Source of the DNA: Methanomassiliicoccales archaeon
Lineage (GTDB): Archaea > Thermoplasmatota > Thermoplasmata > Methanomassiliicoccales > UBA472
Assembly (NCBI GenBank): GCA_013415865.1
Contig: CP058896.1
Span: forward strand, 186,001-250,000
Direction of reading: 5' to 3'
Length of the DNA: 64,000 nucleotides
Of the stretch, positions 33,573 through 41,491 are shown piece after piece. The first letter of the stretch is position 1, and each line of letters opens with the position of its first letter. The notes below the pieces were generated by a model. The model worked only from the letters and a program-made list of their open reading frames with translations, searched no databases and had not been told where the DNA came from. Both the position numbers and the translations under genes were made by a program.

Positions 33573-34958
33573 TCAGATAGCAAGAGCGGCGACGAACAAC
33601 ATCAACAGGAAGATCGCCGTCAATATTTCAGCTCTCCTCATACGGGGGCTGCTGTGATCATCCCTCATATTCCATGTCAAGATGATCAATATGCCTGCCC
33701 CGCTCATTCCCAGCCCGAATATCCCTACGGTGCTTTCCAAAATTTTTCCAAGACCAGCAACGTCAATATCTGCTGCTGCGACAGAGATGACGATCCCCTC
33801 TAACGAGATCAAGGATGCCGTTATCAACATAAGAGTAATGGTAAAACTTCGCACGAGCGGGGTGGCAAACAATTTCATCTTTCTGGTCAAAAAAATCCCG
33901 AGGCAGATCATTGAGAGGATGACTATCTGGGCTCCGAACAACAGGACGATCGCGTGGGGGAGGGTCAAAAGTCCTGTGACCTTTGTTTCACCCGCCAATG
34001 CGAACACCTCTATGCCTATGCCCGCCAAAAGGATCGCCGAAAGAATGCCAACGGATTCAATAATGAACCGCCTTCCAGGGGTCCTGTTCCTGGTCCACCA
34101 ACCTGCCAAGGACAAGGCGGAGAGCATGAATATGACCGCAAAGAAGGCGCCCATGTACATCTTCCCCGCCGCGAACTCATTCCCCAGCTCGAAGTAATCC
34201 GCGAGAGCGCTTAGATATGTAGAGCCCAGCATGAAGACCGCGACTATCGCTAAAAAGAGCACTTCAAAGACGGTTCTGGTCCTCCCCTTAAAATATTTCG
34301 TACCGTCCAGGAGGAACGCAAAGATCAATATGAATGAAAGGATGAAAACCAATACGCCGGCCAAGGTCATTTTTCCCTCGCCGACATTCATTATCAATGC
34401 TGTCCTTAATGGAGATGCAACACCTATAAGAATGGCCCCCACTGAGGATAGTCCTATCGAGGATGCGATCCCTACGACCCATGAGATTGGATTCGTTACT
34501 TCTTTCCTACGATTCACCCACAGGCTCGATGAAAGGGCTCCGATACAGAAAAGCTGAGCTGACAATAATGCTGATGCGACCATTCCATAGGTCTCTCCCT
34601 CCTCGAAGGTTACCTTTGTTGCATTAACCGTTAAAAAAAGACCTTCGAACATCACACAGAGGCTGGATACCAAGAAGAGGAGATGTAGGACCTTTGATAC
34701 CTTTGGCCTCGAGGAGATATTTTTGAGATCGATCGCGAACCAACCTGAAAAAATGATTATCCCTAAAATGATAAGTTGGGCCCCGGCCATCAGGACCGTG
34801 CTCTCTCTTAACCCCCCGAAACCTTCGACCATTGCGGGTGATGCGTTTATCGCAAGGGCTCCGCCCTCAATAATTATCGCAAGACCGAGCAAAGGCCCGA
34901 GCAACCGTCTGATATCAACCTTCAATCGTCGCTTCCCCCGTATCGCCAGTGTGACCAC
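33573..34958 (-). CDS. Polytopic membrane protein built of six tandem two-helix repeats
   Basis: The 461-aa protein is not recognised. It consists of about six repeats of 60-75 residues, each a hydrophobic helix with a mid-helix polar/Glu position, a short outside loop with a small-residue pattern (ALAINASPAMVEGFGGLRE, LTVNATKVTFEEGETYG, VFALAGETKVTGL, VISVAAADIDVAGLGK) and a second helix often ending in an SxxW/GWW-like turn. Roughly thirteen membrane segments in total. It lies between mtbA and a DUF308 gene, same strand, with about 190 bp on each side. A transporter or sensor role cannot be decided. Confidence 0.75.
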   Translation of the reverse strand: MVTLAIRGKRRLKVDIRRLLGPLLGLAIIIEGGALAINASPAMVEGFGGLRESTVLMAGAQLIILGIIIFSGWFAIDLKNISSRPKVSKVLHLLFLVSSLCVMFEGLFLTVNATKVTFEEGETYGMVASALLSAQLFCIGALSSSLWVNRRKEVTNPISWVVGIASSIGLSSVGAILIGVASPLRTALIMNVGEGKMTLAGVLVFILSFILIFAFLLDGTKYFKGRTRTVFEVLFLAIVAVFMLGSTYLSALADYFELGNEFAAGKMYMGAFFAVIFMLSALSLAGWWTRNRTPGRRFIIESVGILSAILLAGIGIEVFALAGETKVTGLLTLPHAIVLLFGAQIVILSMICLGIFLTRKMKLFATPLVRSFTITLMLITASLISLEGIVISVAAADIDVAGLGKILESTVGIFGLGMSGAGILIILTWNMRDDHSSPRMRRAEILTAIFLLMLFVAALAI

Positions 34959-35145
34959 TCGATAAACATTCCCTAAATCGCATCTTTATTGATTAATCTT
35001 TCATTACCGATTATCGGATCGGGATGGTTCGGCCATTGAGACCATTGAAGGATGTCATATCAGTACTGAATGCTGAAAGGAACTGGAAAAGAACAATAAG
35101 ACCCAGATATAAAAAAAGAATAAAGGGTTAGTTTTGCTAGCTATT

Positions 35146-35718
35146 TTAAGGTCCTCTCGAACCTGAGATCGCGGCCGCCCAGATCCCTATTCCAAATATC
35201 ACAGAGTAACCTCCGGCAGCCCACAGGATCTCTAAAAGCCCCTCAGGTGGGATGACCAACGCCCATACCCCAACGATGAATGAGAAGAAGCCCGTTATAA
35301 GCAACAACAGGAAGGATATCTTCCCGACCATTTGCTTAAGCCCAGTAGGCATCATAAAAGCCTCGACCACCCTCATCAGGCCCGCGATCAGGGCGAAGAT
35401 GCCGAAGTACATCAGCATTTGTTCCGAATCCAGATCAAGGAACAATACCAACAGTCCTAGGATGAAATATATCACACCCTCTATGAGAGGCAATAGCTTC
35501 ATCTTTGCCAGCATCGATCCTTTGAAGAATCCTACAATGAAAACAATGCCTGAAAACAATAGGAACCCTGCGAACCATAGAGTAAGGTTCGTCAAGTTCA
35601 TGTCCGATCTCACATACGCTATGAATCCGAATATCACAAGGAAGACTCCGAACCAAAGGTAATGCCACCAATCTTTGACGATATCCCCCGTGTATCCCAC
35701 ATTTTCGTGCTCTGACAT
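35146..35718 (-). CDS. DUF308/HdeD-family membrane protein
   Basis: The 190-aa protein has about six membrane helices in the HdeD/DUF308 pattern (WWHYLWFGVFLVIFGFIAYV, GFLLFSGIVFIVGFFKG, PLIEGVIYFILGLLVLF, FGIFALIAGLMRVVEAF, ISFLLLLITGFFSFIVGVWALVIPPEG, GYSVIFGIGIWAAAI). The duplicated hydrophobic pairs are typical. HdeD is linked to acid or envelope stress in bacteria; in archaea the role is unknown. Confidence 0.82.
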   Translation of the reverse strand: MSEHENVGYTGDIVKDWWHYLWFGVFLVIFGFIAYVRSDMNLTNLTLWFAGFLLFSGIVFIVGFFKGSMLAKMKLLPLIEGVIYFILGLLVLFLDLDSEQMLMYFGIFALIAGLMRVVEAFMMPTGLKQMVGKISFLLLLITGFFSFIVGVWALVIPPEGLLEILWAAGGYSVIFGIGIWAAAISGSRGP

Positions 35719-35822
35719 CTCTTCTACCCCTCCTTAAGGGATGCTAAAAGATTGAATTTTGTTGAATAAATAGATATCGGAAAAATAAATGATTCCTGAT
35801 TAAAAGAATGGGCCAATAGTGT

Positions 35823-35847
35823 TATTTATAAATAAAAAATAAAAATG
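35823..35847 (-). terminator. T-rich terminator of the corrinoid-protein gene
   Basis: On the minus strand, about 20 bases after the stop, CATTTTTATTTTTTATTTATAAAT gives a long T-rich run, a strong archaeal terminator that would isolate the highly expressed corrinoid-protein gene. Confidence 0.65.
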
Positions 35848-35865
35848 AAAGAGGTGAAAGGTGTT

Positions 35866-36498
35866 TTACTTCAGAAGGCTCGCTGCGACCTTGACCGCCT
35901 CGTTGGCGTCGTAGCCGTAGCCGTCCGCACCGATCTGCGCGGCGAAGTCCTTGGAGACCGCTCCACCGCCGACCATTGTCTTGATGGCGCCCTTCTTCCC
36001 CATCTCCTTCAACATGCGCTCGATCTCCTTCATGCCAGCAAGGGTCGGGGTCATCAATGTTGAGGTGGCGATGATGTTCGCGTTCTCTGCGACCGCCTTG
36101 TCAACGATTGTCTTAATCGGGATGTCACGGCCAAGGTCGAAGATCGTCAAACCGGCGCCGGTCAACATTGCCTTGACAATGTTCTTACCGATGTCGTGAA
36201 CGTCTCCCTCAACGACAGAGATAACGACCTTGCCCTGGGCGCCTGCGGAAGTCTTGTCAAGCTTCGGCAATGCCACATCCAAGGACTGATAGAGGGTCTG
36301 AGCGGACAGGAGAACCTGGGGCAGGAAATACTGCTTCTGCTCGTACTTCTGGCCGACGATCTCCATGGCCTTGCTCAATCCATCGAAGATGATGGTCTTC
36401 GCGGAAACGCCCTCTGCCATGAGCGCCTCGGTCAATCCCTTGGCTTCCTTAACCTTTCCCTTTACAACGACTTCAATCAACTGGTCGAGTGTTGCCAT
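35866..36498 (-). CDS. Methyltransferase cognate corrinoid protein (MtbC/MttC/MtaC type)
   Basis: The 210-aa protein has the helical cap domain (about 1-85) and the cobalamin-binding Rossmann domain with EGDVHDIGKN at about 98-107 (His101 ligates cobalt), then STLMTPTLAGM and MVGGGAVSKDFAAQIGADGYGYDA. It carries methyl groups from a substrate-specific methyltransferase to MtbA. No partner methyltransferase gene lies beside it, which is unusual because corrinoid proteins are normally paired with one. Its promoter carries the same palindromic element, at the same distance from TATA, as the mcr operon, and a strong terminator follows, so it is probably a main methyl carrier. Which substrate is not shown by sequence. 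Confidence 0.9.
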   Translation of the reverse strand: MATLDQLIEVVVKGKVKEAKGLTEALMAEGVSAKTIIFDGLSKAMEIVGQKYEQKQYFLPQVLLSAQTLYQSLDVALPKLDKTSAGAQGKVVISVVEGDVHDIGKNIVKAMLTGAGLTIFDLGRDIPIKTIVDKAVAENANIIATSTLMTPTLAGMKEIERMLKEMGKKGAIKTMVGGGAVSKDFAAQIGADGYGYDANEAVKVAASLLK

Positions 36499-36556
36499 TT
36501 ACTGCTTCCTCCTAGTTCGATCATCAAAGAATTTTGCTCGCAAATTACAATGGACG

Positions 36557-36564
36557 ATTATAAA
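36557..36564 (-). promoter_or_regulatory. TATA box of the corrinoid-protein gene
   Basis: On the minus strand TTTATAAT (36564-36557) is a good TATA box, 60 bp from the ATG, leaving a leader of about 35-40 bases that contains AGGAGGAAG before the ATG at 36498. Confidence 0.7.
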
Positions 36565-36572
36565 CCCTTGTG

Positions 36573-36591
36573 TGGATGGATATATCATCCA
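36573..36591 (-). promoter_or_regulatory. 19-bp palindromic element upstream of the corrinoid-protein TATA box
   Basis: The plus-strand sequence TGGATGGATATATCATCCA has inverted arms TGGATG and CATCCA 7 bp apart and starts 8 bp from the TATA box. It matches 17 of 19 bases of the element in front of mcrB, with the same orientation to the gene and the same 8-bp gap to TATA. Probable activator site shared by the two operons. Confidence 0.78.
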
Positions 36592-36626
36592 TATATTCAT
36601 ACCGCACTATCGTTAATATCAAGGCC

Positions 36627-37724
36627 TCATACTAGATTTTCAATTATATTTGTTCTTTTTCCACAGCCGGGGCAAGCGCCGTTCCTAATCAGGACCTTTA
36701 TGTTCGAGTAAGATGGGCAGAACCTGCTGACCTTCTCGCCCATGAACACCAGGGGTTCAGATCCTGCCGCCTTTCTCTCTATCCACGTCTTCCCACAATC
36801 CGGGCAGATGGTGTCCCTTCCAAAATCATCCCCGGGCCCGCCCATGTAAACGAATTTTAGACCGCATGCCAGCAGCTCACGGCGGGCGACCCCCAGGTCC
36901 TCGGTTGAACTTACTGGAACATTCAACATTCTCCTTCCCGGCTGGAAGCGGAACAGGTGCACGGGGGTCTCCTTGTCCAATTTTCTCATCACCCATATTC
37001 CGAACCTTTCTATCTGTTCTTGGGTGTCTGTCATCCCAGGGATCATAAGATAGGACAGTTCTATGTGCTTTGACCTTTCAAATGCCATTTCGCATGTCTC
37101 GAGGACGGGCTTCAGCGAACCTGAACAAAGGTCCCTGTAGACCTCGTTCGAGAAACCTTTGATATCCACTTTAACGGCATCAACGGCGTTGATGAGATCT
37201 TGCCTTGCTTGACCTTGGATATATCCATTTGTGTTAAGGATGATGGACAGACCTTTCTTCTTAGCATACAAAGAAACACATATTATGTATTCAGACCATA
37301 TAGTTGGCTCATTGAAAGTGAAGGCAATTCCTATGGCCCCTTTATCTACGGCCTCAGATACCAGCTCTTCGGGCGATATGAACCTGTATGGTACATCTGA
37401 ATCAGGTCTGGATATGAATTGGTTCTGACAGAATTTACAATCTAGGTTGCACCCGTAGCTTCCTACGCTAAGCAACCGGGCCCCTGGTATATAGTGGAAG
37501 ATCGGTTTCCTTTCGATCGAGTCGATGGTGCTGACCGTGACCCTTCCATAGTTCTCTGAGAAAAGCGTGCCCCCCGAGTTCGAGCGGACCTTGCAGAAGC
37601 CTTTTTCACCTTCCCCTATCAAGCACATCCGTGGACATAGCTCACATTGGACCTTTCCTTCGTTTTCGAACCACCAACGGCCTCGATGGAGGTCGACGGC
37701 CTTCTCAATAATCGTCCTCTTCAT
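36627..37724 (-). CDS. amrS: AmmeMemoRadiSam system radical SAM enzyme (AmrS)
   Basis: The 365-aa radical SAM protein has the cluster motif GCNLDCKFCQNQ (CxxxCxxC) near residue 94, an N-terminal Cys pair (CELCPRMCLIG) and a C-terminal zinc-ribbon-like tail (CPDCGK ... CPGCGKRT). AmrS-type enzymes occur with the AMMECR1 and Memo proteins in many archaea; the reaction is not known. It overlaps the small zinc-ribbon gene upstream by about 20 bases. It ends about 130 bp upstream of the corrinoid gene start. Confidence 0.88.
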   Translation of the reverse strand: MKRTIIEKAVDLHRGRWWFENEGKVQCELCPRMCLIGEGEKGFCKVRSNSGGTLFSENYGRVTVSTIDSIERKPIFHYIPGARLLSVGSYGCNLDCKFCQNQFISRPDSDVPYRFISPEELVSEAVDKGAIGIAFTFNEPTIWSEYIICVSLYAKKKGLSIILNTNGYIQGQARQDLINAVDAVKVDIKGFSNEVYRDLCSGSLKPVLETCEMAFERSKHIELSYLMIPGMTDTQEQIERFGIWVMRKLDKETPVHLFRFQPGRRMLNVPVSSTEDLGVARRELLACGLKFVYMGGPGDDFGRDTICPDCGKTWIERKAAGSEPLVFMGEKVSRFCPSYSNIKVLIRNGACPGCGKRTNIIENLV

Positions 37725-37806
37725 CTTGGGAAGCCCCGCACACAGGACATTTCACTTGATCTTTCTTCAGCACACTTCCACACACGATGCATTCCGACGT
37801 CCCCAC
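37705..37806 (-). CDS. 33-residue zinc-ribbon protein with GTG start
   Basis: A GTG at 37806 follows TAGGAGG with proper spacing and encodes MGTSECIVCGSVLKKDQV KCPVCGASQDEEDDY: two CxxC pairs form a complete zinc ribbon. The frame continues upstream without conservation. The end overlaps the start of amrS by about 20 bases, so the two are translationally coupled. Its partner or role is unknown; such mini zinc ribbons often act as protein or RNA adaptors. Confidence 0.65.
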   Translation of the reverse strand: MGTSECIVCGSVLKKDQVKCPVCGASQDEEDDY

Positions 37807-37936
37807 CCGCCTCCTACCGCATATGTAAAGGTATTGCTGATTAAAAAAATACGCATAGAAGCAAGATCGCTCTGTGGGATGAGAATTAACAGAATTCAGC
37901 ATTGGCAATAGAAGGAGGCACCGCTAAAGGTAACGG

Positions 37937-37944
37937 ATATATAA
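37937..37944 (+). promoter_or_regulatory. TATA box of the ech operon
   Basis: ATATATAA within GGATATATAAGG is a strong TATA box, about 25 bp upstream of the expected transcription start near 37965. It supports the ATG at 37976, preceded by TGGAG, over the upstream ATG at 37961. Confidence 0.65.
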
Positions 37945-37975
37945 GGCTGTAGCTCAGATAATGTATGGAGCAGAT

Positions 37976-39853
37976 ATGGACGCCGGGGGGGCCGTTCTTG
38001 TAGCATTGGTCGTGATCCCATCCATCGCAGCCATATTGGTCGCAATTGGCGACAGGGAATGGCACGTCAAAGTGGTCGTTCTGATATCCTCATCCGTTAG
38101 CATCATCCTCGCTCTGACCGCCTTGTTGTTAATGGTATCTGATGGAACAACCTTCTTGATGGTCGAGAGGTCCGAACTGGGAGAGCCTGATCTGGCCATC
38201 GTTGTAATGGATATATTGACAACCTTTGTCCTAATATATGTGGGATATTCCAGGAGGAACATCTCGATCCTCCTCCTGGCATCGATGATCTTGATCACTT
38301 CAATTTTCATTGAACTTCTGGTCAAACAAAGAGGCGACGACCCTGTGCTGATGGCCGATCATCTCGCCGTGATAATGCTGTTGATAACGAACACTGTCGG
38401 TGCTGTCATCTGCATCTATGCATTGGGCTACATGTCTGGCGACCGACGGCAGAACAGGTTCTTCGCCTTTATGCTGCTCTTCATCTCGGCCATGAACGGC
38501 GCGGTCGTGAGCAACGACCTGGTTTGGTTGTTCATGTTCTGGGAGGTCACGACGCTTTGTTCGTACATGCTGATATCGCATGATGCCACTGCAAAGGCCT
38601 ACGTTTCTGCAGAGAGGGCGCTGGTCTATACTTTGATCGGCGGGTTGGCCTTATCATCCTCATTCATTCTTATCGCCGAGGATTTCCCGACCTTGGAGAT
38701 CTCGGTCATGGAACCTTCGATGATGACCGACATCGTCGTAGTTTCCATACCCATGATCGTTATCGCTGCATTGGCAAAGTCCGCTCAGCTACCATTCCAA
38801 TCTTGGCTGGTAGGGGCTATGGTCGCTCCGACCCCCGTCTCTGCATTGCTCCATTCGGCCACCATGGTCAATCTCGGGGCCTATCTGGTCTTAAGGTTTT
38901 GGCATTTTTGGCACTTCTATGATTATTTGGGCTGGGGCCTTGTGGCGATAGGTTCCATTACATTCCTCTCTACATCCATATTCGCCCTGAGACAGAGCAA
39001 TTCAAAAAGGGTCTTGGCCTATAGCACGATAGGCAATCTGGGCCTTGTCTTCGTTTGCGCAGGCATTGCGACCGAGATCTCAGTGGCCGCGGGCGTGCTC
39101 TTGCTCTTTTTCCACTCGATCGCGAAGGCCTTGCTGTTCCTTGCAGTTGGGATGGTCAAGCACACGACAGGGAGCGAAGATATCGAGGACATGCAAGAGC
39201 TGAGGCAGAGAATGCCTCTGGCGGCATTCTCGATCTATGCCGGTGTATTTTTAATGGTCTTTCCTCCGTTCGGGCTTTTCGTGGCCAAATGGATGTTGTC
39301 CGAGGCCGCGGTCGCCATGCCGGCGGTCGCTCTGGTCCTGGCGGTGGGACTGGGGGCAACAACGGCATATTATGGGAAATGGTTGGGGAGGATGTACATG
39401 TCCCCGAGCGGGTCCACCAGGACCCCTTTGAAAGGTAAGAGCGTGGGGCGTTATTACTCCTATCCGATATTGACACTGATCGCAATGGGGGTCTCGCTGA
39501 GCTCGATTATATCATTGGTCATAGGTGGATTGGTGGACCCCTATGTTACCTCTGGGGCCGAGGTCGATATCTGGGGGGTTCTGAGGACCGATACTGGCGC
39601 GGTGCCTCTGTTCGCCTTGTTCATCGTGATGGGCGTGTGCTTTGTTCTCTTCTCGCTGTACCTGGCCCCTGGCAAGGATGAGATGGATGTGGAATATACT
39701 TGCGGGGAGCCGTTCCAGGCCGTGGTGGGCGGCGCATATCTATACGATGAGAGGGCGGAAAGATGGGGCATCGTGATCTCCGAATCCACTGCCTTGGCGC
39801 TCATTGTGCTGTTGTTGATATCGCCGTATCTGGACATCGAGGTGGTCCTATGA
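37976..39853 (+). CDS. echA: Ech hydrogenase subunit A (NuoL/MrpA-like membrane subunit)
   Basis: About 625 aa with about 14-16 membrane helices. The proton-translocating core is visible: LMADHLAVIMLLITNTVGAVICIYALGYM, NDLVWLFMFWEVTTLCSYMLI, LAKSAQLPFQSWLVGAMVAPTPVSALLHSATMVNLGAYL (Lys and His of the antiporter-like family) and KRVLAYSTIGNLGLVF. As part of Ech it couples ferredoxin oxidation and H2 formation to ion translocation. The ATGA overlap with echB and the single promoter upstream show one operon, echABCDEF plus the DUF1622 gene. Confidence 0.9.
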   Translation: MDAGGAVLVALVVIPSIAAILVAIGDREWHVKVVVLISSSVSIILALTALLLMVSDGTTFLMVERSELGEPDLAIVVMDILTTFVLIYVGYSRRNISILLLASMILITSIFIELLVKQRGDDPVLMADHLAVIMLLITNTVGAVICIYALGYMSGDRRQNRFFAFMLLFISAMNGAVVSNDLVWLFMFWEVTTLCSYMLISHDATAKAYVSAERALVYTLIGGLALSSSFILIAEDFPTLEISVMEPSMMTDIVVVSIPMIVIAALAKSAQLPFQSWLVGAMVAPTPVSALLHSATMVNLGAYLVLRFWHFWHFYDYLGWGLVAIGSITFLSTSIFALRQSNSKRVLAYSTIGNLGLVFVCAGIATEISVAAGVLLLFFHSIAKALLFLAVGMVKHTTGSEDIEDMQELRQRMPLAAFSIYAGVFLMVFPPFGLFVAKWMLSEAAVAMPAVALVLAVGLGATTAYYGKWLGRMYMSPSGSTRTPLKGKSVGRYYSYPILTLIAMGVSLSSIISLVIGGLVDPYVTSGAEVDIWGVLRTDTGAVPLFALFIVMGVCFVLFSLYLAPGKDEMDVEYTCGEPFQAVVGGAYLYDERAERWGIVISESTALALIVLLLISPYLDIEVVL

Positions 39854-40710
39854 CCGACATCATGACGGCCCTGGCGCTTACGGTCCTCGGCCCTTTATCG
39901 GTAGGTCTCCTCTTGGGGGTGGACAGAAAGCTGACGGCGAGGATGCAGAACCGTGTAGGGCCGCCGATCCTCCAGCCGTTTTATGACCTCATAAAGCTCT
40001 TTGGCAAGGAAAGAAGGGCCGATAACCAGGCCCAGATTTCCTATGCGGCGGCATGCTTGTTGCTCCAGATGGTGGCCTTCATCATCTTCGCCACCGGCGG
40101 TGACCTTCTGGTGGCCTTTTTCGTGAGCGGTGCCGGAAATCTTGCATTGGCCTTGGGGGCCTTCAGCTCCAGGTCTGCTTTCGGTCAGATCGGGGGGCAG
40201 AGAGAGCTGCTGCAGGTGCTGGCCTATGAACCGGTGCTGTTCCTCGTGATATTCATGTTAGGGTGGTGGAACGGTTCATTCCTTTCTGACAGCTACTCAG
40301 ACAACCTCTTAGGTGTCATGATTCTTGTTCTGGTCGCAATGATGCCGGTCGTCCTCATTGTCATGCAGAAGTCACCTTTCGATATCGCCACAGCACACCA
40401 GGAGATCGTGTCCGGCGTTTATGTGGAATACAGCGGTACCTATCTGGGCATTCTTGAGCTCGCACATTGGTTCGAGCTGGCGTTCATCTTCGCTGTGATG
40501 ACCTTGTTCTACAACGATGATGATGTGGTCCTCTCTATCGCAATAAAGGTCGCCATTGTTCTTGCCTTTGTGTTCTTTGCAATTTTGATAGACAACTCCT
40601 CAGCAAGGCTCACCAGGTGGGATATGATCAAGCTTACATTGCTCATCGGGATCGGTCTTGTCTCTGTCAACATGGCCGCTATTTGGTTGCACACCGAGGG
40701 GGTCTTCTGA
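39850..40710 (+). CDS. echB: Ech hydrogenase subunit B (NuoH-like)
   Basis: About 286 aa with roughly eight membrane helices. NuoH-type signatures: ARMQNRVGPPILQPFYDLIKLFGKE, GGQRELLQVLAYEPVLFLVI, VIVMQKSPFDIATAHQEIVSGVYVEYSG. It anchors the peripheral hydrogenase module and forms part of the ion path. ATG at 39850 overlaps the echA TGA. Its stop overlaps the echC start (TGATG). Confidence 0.92.
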   Translation: MTDIMTALALTVLGPLSVGLLLGVDRKLTARMQNRVGPPILQPFYDLIKLFGKERRADNQAQISYAAACLLLQMVAFIIFATGGDLLVAFFVSGAGNLALALGAFSSRSAFGQIGGQRELLQVLAYEPVLFLVIFMLGWWNGSFLSDSYSDNLLGVMILVLVAMMPVVLIVMQKSPFDIATAHQEIVSGVYVEYSGTYLGILELAHWFELAFIFAVMTLFYNDDDVVLSIAIKVAIVLAFVFFAILIDNSSARLTRWDMIKLTLLIGIGLVSVNMAAIWLHTEGVF

Positions 40711-41144
40711 TGAGAAGGGATGCTGCGACAAGATCTCCTTGGATACTCCATTTTGATACTGGGTCGTGCAACGGTTGCGACCTCGAGGTCTGGGCCCTTT
40801 TGACGCCCCGTTACGATGTCGAGAGGTTTGGAATGGTCAATAAGGCGAACCCGAAGCATGCGGACATATTGTTGATCACTGGCCCGGTGACCAGGAAGGC
40901 CGAGGAAAGGTTGGTCAACCTTTATAATCAGACGCCGGAGCCCAAGCTCGTCATCGCATGCGGCGACTGCGCTTCAAATGGTGTGCCATTCTTCGACTGT
41001 TACAACGTCTGCGGTGGAGTGGACAAGGTGATACCGGTCGACATGTACGTCCCAGGATGCAGCTGCAGGCCTGAGGCGATCATGGACGCTGTGGTCAAAG
41101 GGATAGAGCTATGGAAAAGAAAGGCCCAGGAGGAGAGGTCATGA
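40710..41144 (+). CDS. echC: Ech hydrogenase small subunit C (NuoB-like)
   Basis: The 144-aa protein carries the proximal [4Fe-4S] cluster: TGSCNGCDLEVWALLTPRYD, IACGDCASNG and YVPGCSCRPEAI give the four Cys. The start ATG at 40710 overlaps the echB TGA. It is the small subunit of the NiFe hydrogenase core with EchE. Confidence 0.93.
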   Translation: MRRDAATRSPWILHFDTGSCNGCDLEVWALLTPRYDVERFGMVNKANPKHADILLITGPVTRKAEERLVNLYNQTPEPKLVIACGDCASNGVPFFDCYNVCGGVDKVIPVDMYVPGCSCRPEAIMDAVVKGIELWKRKAQEERS

Positions 41145-41491
41145 GCGCCGCAGAGATCGATGTCAGAAAAAAGCTTGAAAAGATGATGTTGAAGGCGCCC
41201 AGGCCTAGGCTGGTGGACATCATGGCCGCCGACAGAAGGGACGGCACCTATGACCTCATCTATGTCTTCCAACACGAGGGGTCCTTGGTCGACCTGAGAT
41301 ATGTGGTGACCGAGGACGAGGAGATCAGCTCGATATCGGACCTATATTCCGGGGCCCTGTGCATGGAAAGGGAGATAATCGACATGTTCGGCCTGAAGTT
41401 CAAAGGCGTTGAGGGAGGTTTCCTGCTGGACAAGAACAGCCCTAAGAATCCATTGAGGCTCCCCAGAAAAGAGGTGGAAAAGGATGCCTAG
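41141..41491 (+). CDS. echD: Ech hydrogenase subunit D (NuoC-like)
   Basis: About 116 aa; starts MSAAEIDVRKKLEKMML and contains DLIYVFQHEGSLVDLRYVVTEDEEISSISDLYSGALCMEREIIDMFGLKF, the NuoC/30-kDa-type block ending in the E-REI-DMFG motif. The ATG lies in an ATGA overlap with the echC end. The frame ends with TAG eight bases inside the echE start, so this TAG must act as a real terminator here. Confidence 0.88.
   Translation: MSAAEIDVRKKLEKMMLKAPRPRLVDIMAADRRDGTYDLIYVFQHEGSLVDLRYVVTEDEEISSISDLYSGALCMEREIIDMFGLKFKGVEGGFLLDKNSPKNPLRLPRKEVEKDA

Noticed and set aside
26681-36498. Search for amber-containing mtmB, mtbB or mttB genes in the methyltransfer region
   Set aside because: No methylamine methyltransferase frame, interrupted or not, is present in this window; pyrrolysine coding is inferred only indirectly.
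37945-37965. tRNA-like GTAGCTCAG before ech
   Set aside because: Only the D-arm-like bases match; no anticodon or T arm follows and the TATA box of ech overlaps.
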